From NCBI GenBank assembly GCA_946494435.1, contig CAMMBO010000011.1:1-19730 (forward strand): DNA of 19,730 bases. Direction: 5' to 3'. Positions 13,761-19,730 of the stretch are shown here, piece after piece. The translations under genes and the position numbers were made by a program. This DNA is from an uncultured Mycoplasmatota bacterium (GTDB lineage Bacteria; Bacillota_I; Bacilli_A; RF39; UBA660). The notes under the pieces are model-generated. The model saw nothing but the letters and a program-made list of their open reading frames with translations, had not been told where the DNA came from and did not search any database. Position 1 is the first letter of the stretch, and every line of letters begins with the position of its first letter.

Positions 13761-16355
13761 ATGATGTTTGATTTTACTAAGAAAAAAGGAAATCCTTTAG
13801 TTGAAGAGAATATATTTAAAGAGTATAAAAAACTAGTAGAATTATCTAATGATGAACTCTTAGATAAATATGATAGTTCTATAGAGGGGTTATCTTTAAA
13901 AGAAGTAATAAAAAGAAGAGAAGCTTATGGTAAGAATATCTTAAAAGAGGAGAAGAAAAAATCAATTCTTAGTTTTATTATTGATTCTTTTAAGGACCCT
14001 TTTATCTATATCTTAATTGTCCTTGCTGTTATTAACTTTTCTTTAGGTGATAAACTTGGTTCTTTAATAATTATTTTACTTGCTATCATAAGTTCTACTA
14101 TTAGACTTGTTCAAGATTATTCTGCTTATAAATTTGATTTAAAGTTAAAAAGTAAGTTATTTACAGTTATTAGTACAATTAGAGATAACAAAGTAAAAGA
14201 TATAAATATCAAAGATATAGTACCAGGTGATATTATAGAATTAAATGCTGGTTCTATTATTCCAAGTGATGTTATTTTATTAGAAGTAAAAGATTTATTT
14301 ATTAATCAGTCTATTTTTACAGGAGAAAGTGTTCCTATTGAGAAAAAGATAAATAGCAACGGGGATAGTCTTTTAGATTTAGAGAGAATTTGTTTTATGA
14401 ATTCTAGTGTTGTTAGTGGAAGTGGTAAAGCTTTAGTTATTAAGACAGGTAAAAATACTTATCTTGGTACAATTGCTAAAGATATGTTAACAACTAAAAA
14501 AATAACTAACTTTCAAAAAGAGATGAATGCAGTTAGTAAGACCTTAATAGAAGCGATGCTGGTAATTACCGTATTAGTTTTTATTCTTAATACTTTAATC
14601 CATCATGATATTATGCAAGCTTTACTTTTCGCTATCTCTGTCGCTGTTGGAATAACTCCTTCTATGTTACCGATGATAGTTAACGTTAATTTAAGTAAAG
14701 GCTCTAAGAGTCTTGCTAAAAAGGAGACTCTAGTAAAAAGAAGTGAAGCGATAGAAAATCTAGGTTCAATAGATACTTTATGTACTGATAAGACAGGAAC
14801 CCTTACTGAAGATAAAATTGTTTTACAACTATACCTTAATAGTGACTTTAAAGAAGATAGAGAAGTCTTAACTTATGCTTATTTAAATAGTCATTATAGT
14901 ACAGGAATAAAGAATTTAATAGATAAAGCGATTATTAGTTATGCTAAGAATAAAGGATTACTTATTTCTAGATATCAAAAAATAGATGAGATTCCCTTTG
15001 ACTATGAAAGACGTAAAGCTTCTGTTATAGTTAGAGATGAAGATAAAGTTTTAATGTTAACTAAAGGTGCGATTAAAGAAGTGTTAGATAGTTGTAATAA
15101 AATTAGACATCAGGGTAAATCTATTAAGTTAACTAATGAGTTTAAAGATAAGATTTTAGAAAAAGCTAAAGAGTTAAATAAAGAGGGAATGCAAGTAATT
15201 GCTCTTGCTTTAAAAGAAACAAAAACTATATCTAAAAGTTACAATGATGATAAAGATTTAACTTTTATTGGCTTAGTTGCTTTCCTAGACCCTGTTAAAA
15301 AAGGTGTTAGTAGGGTTATAAAAGACTTAAGAAAAGTAGGGGTTAATACGAAAATATTGACAGGGGATAATCCTGATGCAACTAAGACTATTTGTACTCT
15401 AGCAGGCTTTAATAGTGATAATATCTTAATAGGCCCTGATATAGAAAAACTAACAAGTGATGAGTTAAAAGTAAAGGTAGAAGAAGTAGATGTTTTTGCA
15501 AGACTTACGCCTTTACAGAAAGAATTAATTGTTAATACTTTAAAAGATAATGGCCATGTTGTAGGTTATATGGGAGATGGAGTTAATGATGCTCCTAGTC
15601 TAATAAAGGCAGATGTTGGTATTAGTGTAAATGATGCTACTTCTATTGCTAAAGAAGCTAGTGATATTATCTTACTTCGTAAAAGTTTAAAAGTAGTTTA
15701 TGATGGGGTTATTGAAGGTAGAAAAGTTTATGGTAATATTATGAAATACATGAAAATGGCTTTAAGTGCTTCTTTTGGAGATTGTTTCAGTGTCCTAATT
15801 GCTAGTATCTTTTTACCTTTCTTACCTATGATACCAATTCAGTTCTTATTACAGGATTTACTATATGATTTATCACAAACTGCTATTCCTTTTGATGATG
15901 TAGATAAAGAGTTTTTAATTACTCCTCATAAATGGGATACTAGTGATTTAAAAAGATTTATGGTTATTATGGGCCTTGTTGCTTCAGTAATTGATGTAGT
16001 AGCTTTCTTAATCTTTTACTTTGTTCTTGGCTTTAATAGTGATAATGTTATACTTTTCCAAACAGCTTGGTTTATTGAAGGAGTTATTTCTCAGACTATG
16101 ATTGTTCACTTTGTTAGAACATCTAAAATACCATTTATAGAGTCTATTGCTAATAAATACCTACTACTATCAACATCTCTTTGTATTATAGCATCCATTA
16201 TCTTACCAATTATTTTAGTAAATATTAAGTCCTTCCATTTCGCTTATTTACCAGTAGCATTTTACTTTTATGTTATTATCTTACTTATTCTTTATATGGT
16301 TATAGAAGAGATAGTAAAACGTCTATATATTAGGAAATATAAACGTTGGTTATAA
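13761..16355 (+). CDS. mgtA: MgtA-type P-type ATPase (Mg2+ import family)
   Basis: 864 residues, a normal length for the family. Order: cytosolic N-domain, spans at about 75-110, TGES (187-190), spans at about 262-305, phosphorylation site D343 in CTDKTGTLTE, KGA (435-437), TGDN (534-537), GDGVNDAP (605-612) and a C-terminal bundle of spans. VAVGITPSMLPMIV in span 4 and the QFLLQDLLYDLSQTAIPFD region place it with MgtA/MgtB magnesium importers rather than calcium or copper pumps. The span 4 Glu of the usual TPEML is Ser301. ATG at 13761 or 13764 is possible; the SD is poor (AAGAAGTGAT), suggesting coupling to the preceding gene. No M-box-like leader was seen. Confidence 0.88.
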   Translation: MMFDFTKKKGNPLVEENIFKEYKKLVELSNDELLDKYDSSIEGLSLKEVIKRREAYGKNILKEEKKKSILSFIIDSFKDPFIYILIVLAVINFSLGDKLGSLIIILLAIISSTIRLVQDYSAYKFDLKLKSKLFTVISTIRDNKVKDINIKDIVPGDIIELNAGSIIPSDVILLEVKDLFINQSIFTGESVPIEKKINSNGDSLLDLERICFMNSSVVSGSGKALVIKTGKNTYLGTIAKDMLTTKKITNFQKEMNAVSKTLIEAMLVITVLVFILNTLIHHDIMQALLFAISVAVGITPSMLPMIVNVNLSKGSKSLAKKETLVKRSEAIENLGSIDTLCTDKTGTLTEDKIVLQLYLNSDFKEDREVLTYAYLNSHYSTGIKNLIDKAIISYAKNKGLLISRYQKIDEIPFDYERRKASVIVRDEDKVLMLTKGAIKEVLDSCNKIRHQGKSIKLTNEFKDKILEKAKELNKEGMQVIALALKETKTISKSYNDDKDLTFIGLVAFLDPVKKGVSRVIKDLRKVGVNTKILTGDNPDATKTICTLAGFNSDNILIGPDIEKLTSDELKVKVEEVDVFARLTPLQKELIVNTLKDNGHVVGYMGDGVNDAPSLIKADVGISVNDATSIAKEASDIILLRKSLKVVYDGVIEGRKVYGNIMKYMKMALSASFGDCFSVLIASIFLPFLPMIPIQFLLQDLLYDLSQTAIPFDDVDKEFLITPHKWDTSDLKRFMVIMGLVASVIDVVAFLIFYFVLGFNSDNVILFQTAWFIEGVISQTMIVHFVRTSKIPFIESIANKYLLLSTSLCIIASIILPIILVNIKSFHFAYLPVAFYFYVIILLILYMVIEEIVKRLYIRKYKRWL

Positions 16356-16424
16356 TCTTTCATAATTAGCCCATAGTTTTCCCATATTCTTCCTTTATAC
16401 TTGAAATAGAAAGGAGGAATTGTT

Positions 16425-16673
16425 ATCGTAAATATAAAAGTTATAAATTAAACAGTGCCTAATTGTAGTAATAGTATGAAAATATTAAAAAACTTATCTA
16501 AAGTAGAACGTGAACTTGATATGGAATTTAATATTGAGAAAATAGATTCTACTTATAAGAAGAAGTATAACATAAATGTCATTCCCGCTCTTATGATAGA
16601 AGATAAAGTTGTCTCTACTGGTAATGTTTTAACAGATAGAGAAATAAAAAATTATGTTAAAGAGCTTGTATAA
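16425..16673 (+). pseudogene. Thioredoxin-like small protein, start lost and internal stop
   Basis: AGGAGG (16412-16417) is a good SD, but the codon seven bases on (16425) is ATC, not a normal start. That frame reads IVNIKVIN, then TAA (16449-16451), then TVPNCSNSMKILKNLSKV, IEKIDSTYKKKYNINVIPAL and MIEDKVVSTGNVLTDREI to a TAA stop. It matches small MTH895-like thioredoxin-fold proteins: IKV at the start, a CxxC region (here only one Cys, CSNS), then the V-x-x-IPAL cis-Pro and G-x-V motifs. A GTG at 16455 could start the remaining 72 codons but has no SD and loses strand 1. Two lesions point to decay rather than a simple error. Confidence 0.75.
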
Positions 16674-16676
16674 ATG

Positions 16677-16712
16677 AAAAGAACTCTAGATTTTGTTTAG
16701 AGTTCTTTTACT
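16677..16712. terminator. Bidirectional terminator between convergent genes
   Basis: AAAAGAACTCTA (16677-16688) pairs perfectly with TAGAGTTCTTTT (16698-16709) around nine bases. T-runs flank it on both strands, so it can end both the plus-strand relic and the minus-strand gene at 16721. Confidence 0.88.
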
Positions 16713-16720
16713 TATAAATA

Positions 16721-17137
16721 TTATCTACTAGATGAACGTTTAGTATAGCTAGTGCTGTTTTTCTTCACTTCAGGTGTAGTAGCTTTAGCAAGTTCTTGTT
16801 CATATAAAGCACCAATGTTTTCACTATTAATATTATGCTTTTGGGTATAATCATAATTATATAATTTCTTTAGAAAATTAATTATTCCACTCTTTTCCTT
16901 TTTTAGTTCTTCATCTTCTATTTGTGTTTTACATATAACAGGAGAATAATATAAATTCCATGCAAAGCGAAGGACATCTTTTCTTCTTAATACTCCTGCA
17001 TTTAAAGATTCTTTAAAAAATTGTTGATATCCATCCCAATCGTTAAAGGTTTGTTTATTCATAATTAAATTTCTATTAATAAGAAAAAGGTTTTGTTTTA
17101 TTAACATATCATTATTGTTGTTTTCTTTGTTTTTCAC
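16721..17137 (-). CDS. Uncharacterised 138-aa protein
   Basis: Starts at GTG 17137, nine bases after AAAGGAGG on the minus strand. Family not recognised. The N-terminus is Asn/Lys-rich (KNKENNNND). A middle part may be a small helical domain (FNDWDGYQQFFKESL, RRKDVLRFAWNLYYSPVICKTQ). The last 20 residues are Ser/Thr/Lys/Arg-rich and look disordered (KKNSTSYTKRSSSR). No signal peptide or membrane span, so probably cytoplasmic. It has a strong own promoter and terminators on both sides, so it is a single-gene transcript. Confidence 0.75.
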   Translation of the reverse strand: MKNKENNNNDMLIKQNLFLINRNLIMNKQTFNDWDGYQQFFKESLNAGVLRRKDVLRFAWNLYYSPVICKTQIEDEELKKEKSGIINFLKKLYNYDYTQKHNINSENIGALYEQELAKATTPEVKKNSTSYTKRSSSR

Positions 17138-17167
17138 TATGTAATTCCTCCTTTACAAAGTGTACAT

Positions 17168-17196
17168 ATTATAACACAATTTTATATTTTTTGCAA
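17168..17196 (-). promoter_or_regulatory. Strong promoter of the 138-aa protein gene
   Basis: On the minus strand TTGCAA (17196-17191), 17 bases, perfect TATAAT (17173-17168) with TGT extension. It is one of the best promoters in the window. Confidence 0.8.
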
Positions 17197-17199
17197 ATG

Positions 17200-17224
17200 A
17201 AAAGGACTCTAATCAGAGCCTTTT
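17200..17224 (-). terminator. Terminator of the MacB-type gene
   Basis: Minus-strand AAAAGG-CTCT pairs with AGAG-T-CCTTTT around GATT, with one bulged base. The stem overlaps the stop codon of the gene ending at 17223. Confidence 0.75.
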
Positions 17225-19640
17225 ACTTATTAAGAATTGCATCTATTGGCTTAATCTTAGTAATCTTACTTAAAGATATAAGTGTAATAATTATAGATAT
17301 GATAATAGTATAAATAAACATAATAATTGGTACTAAAGGATGAGTAACGATACCATTAAAGATAAAGCCTCTATTACCAAAGATAGAATTATTTAAAATA
17401 CTAATAATAATGAACCAAAGAATAATGGAAACTATATAAGAGATAATACCTACTGTTAAACTCTCATATAAGAATATTCTAATAATATCACCTTTATTAG
17501 TACCTAAAGCTCTTAATATTCCTATTTGTTTTTTAGAATAATTTATAGATACATAGATAAAGTTAGAGAATAGTAATATTGTAAAGAGAATAAATACTAA
17601 AGTAACAATATTTATATATTTATTTAAATAACCATAGATGTAAGCAAGTTGATTTATATCATCAGAGTAGGGCATAGTTATAAATAAAGTTTTACCTCTA
17701 GCATCTTCGTTGTAACTAGGATACTTTCTAAATACTTTTAATAAAGATGCTTCATTATCGTCATATACTCTAAAAGAAGTTAATTCTTTATGGACAGCTT
17801 CACTTTTTAGTTCTTCTAAATAGTCTTTACTAATATAATTATCTGTTAGACTAACACCTACAACTTTTAAGTCTTTATAGTAGTTCTTTGTATTATAACT
17901 AGTTTCAAAAGGAACAGTTAAATTATTAGTAGTAATATAATTAGTTACAAAAGTACTTAAAAGACTATTATAATCACTGCTTTGATTATTTGCTAAATAG
18001 ATATCTAACTCTTCTTTAAAGCCTTTAACATATTCTTGTAAGTAGTTAAGAGATACTATTACTTCATCGCTTTTTAAATTAGTAACTTGTGTTATAACAT
18101 CACTATTGTTGTCATATACTTTTATTCCTGAGATTCCTCCATCTTTTAAGACTTTATCTTCATTAATAATAGCATGGTTTAAAAAAGCTTCATCAGTAGT
18201 ATTAAACTTTAAATCTAAGTTTTTACCATAAATAGTGTAAGCCTTATCAACATAATAACTACTATAATCTTGTCGTATTGTTTCATTACTTAAATCACTA
18301 TAACGACTGTTATCATCATCAACTATACCTACAATAATAACAGTATTTAAGCCAAAAGGAATCTCTCTTCTACTATTAACTAAATTATCATAAGAAGTAG
18401 GTTTAAAAAGATTACCATTTATATCTTTAATACCTTTTTCCATGATAGTATCAGCAAGATACTTATGAATAACAATCTCATTATTAGCTTTAGGAATACT
18501 ACCTATAATATTAGATAGTAGTCTATCATCTTTAAGTTCTACATAAGTAGTAATAGGAAGAATAGTATCTTTATCATTAACAGGTTCAAAAGATAAAACT
18601 CTATTATCATCATATAGATAATATGTAGGGTTAGCGATTACATTGTTTTCTTTTTCATAATCACTAATTATTTTATCAGTCATAGGAAGTTCTTCAACAT
18701 AATTTAATCTTGGATTAGTAATATTAACATAACTAACATCATAATAAGTTTCTTTATTTTCTATTAAAGTATCTGTAGCAAGTATATTTTTATCAAACAT
18801 ACTGGTATTAACAGATATTCCCATAAAGACTAGTGATATCATTGTTAGAATAACAGTAAGAAAAAGTTTAACTTTATTACTTTTAAGTGATGTAAAGGCA
18901 AAATGTAGGCACTCTTTAAAGGGTAGTTTTGATTTAGTTAGTGAAAAGGTATTTTCGTCTAACTCTTCAGTAGTTAAATCATTTCTAATCGCTTTACCAT
19001 CTTGCAGTTCCAATATTTTATCAGCAAAAGTATTAGCATTCTCTAAGTCATGTGATACTACAACTACTAGTTTTTCTTTACTAATCTCTTTTAATAACTT
19101 AAATGTTTCTAAACTAGAGTGACTATCCAAATTACCAGTAGGTTCATCTGCAAGTATTACCTTAGGATTTTTAATTAAAGCTCTGGCAATACCGACTCTT
19201 TGTTTTTGACCACCTGATAGTTCATTAATATTTCGATATTCTAATCCTTTAAGACCAAGTCTATCTAAAAGATTAAGTATTTCATCCTTATCAACTTTCT
19301 TTCTTAGCAGTTTTGCCGATAACATAACATTATCAAAGACATTATATTCTTCTAATAAATTAAAGTCTTGAAAGATAAAACCAATATAAGTATTTCTATA
19401 ACTATCATAATCTTTTTCTCTAAAACTATCTATATCTTTATTATCAATGTAAATCTTGCCACTAGTCTTACTATCAAGACCTCCTAAAATATTTAATAAA
19501 GTACTCTTACCACTACCACTTTTACCAATAATAAATACTAAACCCTTATCACCTAAATTAATATTAATATCAGTTAAGGCTTTAGTAATCTGTCCTTTCT
19601 TACTCTTGTACTCTTTGTTAACATTATTAAACCTTATCAT
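17223..19640 (-). CDS. Fused ABC transporter ATPase/FtsX permease, MacB type
   Basis: 805 residues. ATPase domain 1-220: Walker A GKSGSGKST (39-47), Q-loop in IFQDFNLLEEYN, signature LSGGQ (141-145), Walker B VILADEPTGN (161-170), H197. Then a first span (about 257-276), a large outside domain of nearly 400 residues, and three C-terminal spans (about 670-695, 720-745, 765-790). KKQIGILRALGTNKGDI between spans and the end KIKPIDAILNK are the FtsX/MacB signature. MacB-type proteins do not pass substrate through a channel but transmit force to outside partners. In Gram-positives they serve peptide or drug efflux or envelope signalling. A minus-strand AGGTGAGGTG lies just before ATG. No sensor kinase or partner gene is in the window. 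Confidence 0.88.
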   Translation of the reverse strand: MIRFNNVNKEYKSKKGQITKALTDININLGDKGLVFIIGKSGSGKSTLLNILGGLDSKTSGKIYIDNKDIDSFREKDYDSYRNTYIGFIFQDFNLLEEYNVFDNVMLSAKLLRKKVDKDEILNLLDRLGLKGLEYRNINELSGGQKQRVGIARALIKNPKVILADEPTGNLDSHSSLETFKLLKEISKEKLVVVVSHDLENANTFADKILELQDGKAIRNDLTTEELDENTFSLTKSKLPFKECLHFAFTSLKSNKVKLFLTVILTMISLVFMGISVNTSMFDKNILATDTLIENKETYYDVSYVNITNPRLNYVEELPMTDKIISDYEKENNVIANPTYYLYDDNRVLSFEPVNDKDTILPITTYVELKDDRLLSNIIGSIPKANNEIVIHKYLADTIMEKGIKDINGNLFKPTSYDNLVNSRREIPFGLNTVIIVGIVDDDNSRYSDLSNETIRQDYSSYYVDKAYTIYGKNLDLKFNTTDEAFLNHAIINEDKVLKDGGISGIKVYDNNSDVITQVTNLKSDEVIVSLNYLQEYVKGFKEELDIYLANNQSSDYNSLLSTFVTNYITTNNLTVPFETSYNTKNYYKDLKVVGVSLTDNYISKDYLEELKSEAVHKELTSFRVYDDNEASLLKVFRKYPSYNEDARGKTLFITMPYSDDINQLAYIYGYLNKYINIVTLVFILFTILLFSNFIYVSINYSKKQIGILRALGTNKGDIIRIFLYESLTVGIISYIVSIILWFIIISILNNSIFGNRGFIFNGIVTHPLVPIIMFIYTIIISIIITLISLSKITKIKPIDAILNK

Positions 19641-19652
19641 AACACCTCACCT

Positions 19653-19681
19653 AGTATAATAATAACATATTTCTAAACAGT
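19653..19681 (-). promoter_or_regulatory. Possible promoter of the MacB-type gene
   Basis: Minus-strand TATACT (19658-19653) with ACTGTT 17 bases upstream (19681-19676). The -35 is poor, so this is tentative. The rest of the edge (19682-19730) shows no gene. Confidence 0.35.
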
Positions 19682-19730
19682 AAAAAAGAGCAAATTTAAT
19701 TAAAAAAGAAAAGATTTATGTGCAAAAGAT

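Noticed and set aside
2884..16673. Alternative genetic code or general stop readthrough as the reason for internal stops
   Set aside because: The internal stops are TAA, which also ends intact genes here; TGA also acts as a normal stop and Trp is TGG. Only two genes are affected and one also lacks a start codon.
19456..19659. Plus-strand open frame over the MacB-type ATPase domain
   Set aside because: Antisense to the Walker A region; composition is that of a reverse-complement shadow.

Overview
The window is very AT-rich, uses TAG, TAA and TGA as stops (TGA closes the gene ending at 13759) and TGG for Trp. It has strong Shine-Dalgarno (SD) sites, clear TTGNNN-N17-TATAAT promoters and short intrinsic terminators. 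This fits a low-GC Gram-positive bacterium (Bacillota, or a related Mycoplasmatota-like gut lineage with the standard code). I cannot name the genus. No tRNA, rRNA, CRISPR array or transposase was seen.

Layout. 2-367 is the end of a LarC1-type nickel-cofactor protein. 374-3729 is a run of four genes: a membrane-anchored aldo/keto reductase, a Cys-nucleophile alpha/beta hydrolase, an exported cyclophilin-like protein, and a DUF3737 beta-helix gene broken by an in-frame TAA. 3820-5829 holds two unrecognised genes with a decayed second DUF3737 tail between them. 5870-8116 holds an ABC-F ATPase and a flavin reductase-like gene. 8590-11473 holds a Nudix protein and a NatAB-like exporter. 11602-13349 holds a P-loop kinase-like protein, a YbaK deacylase and a Tim44-domain membrane protein. 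13481-16355 holds a small GNAT protein and an MgtA-like P-type ATPase. 16425-16673 is a broken thioredoxin-like gene. On the minus strand are an unknown 138-aa protein (16721-17137) and a fused MacB-type ABC transporter (17223-19640).

The most interesting part is the intergenic DNA at 8128-8583 and 9124-9578. These are two diverged copies of one roughly 455-bp cassette, lying before the Nudix gene and before natA. On the minus strand each encodes a 30- or 33-residue hydrophobic peptide that begins MRKIEKFLC and ends VPTP. Each peptide gene has its own promoter, SD and terminator. On the plus strand each cassette has a strong promoter firing an antisense RNA of about 110-120 nt into the 3' end of the peptide mRNA, ending in its own hairpin. 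The first nine codons differ at four positions between copies, all synonymous, which indicates selection on the peptide. The mRNA leader can pair with its own SD and with its own 3' UTR. This is the architecture of a type I toxin-antitoxin module. I do not recognise the peptide as a named family. Each cassette also carries the promoter and RBS of the gene downstream.

Three genes show decay (a nonsense codon in DUF3737, a DUF3737 tail relic, and a thioredoxin-like gene with ATC in place of its start plus an internal stop), so the region is losing and reshuffling accessory genes.
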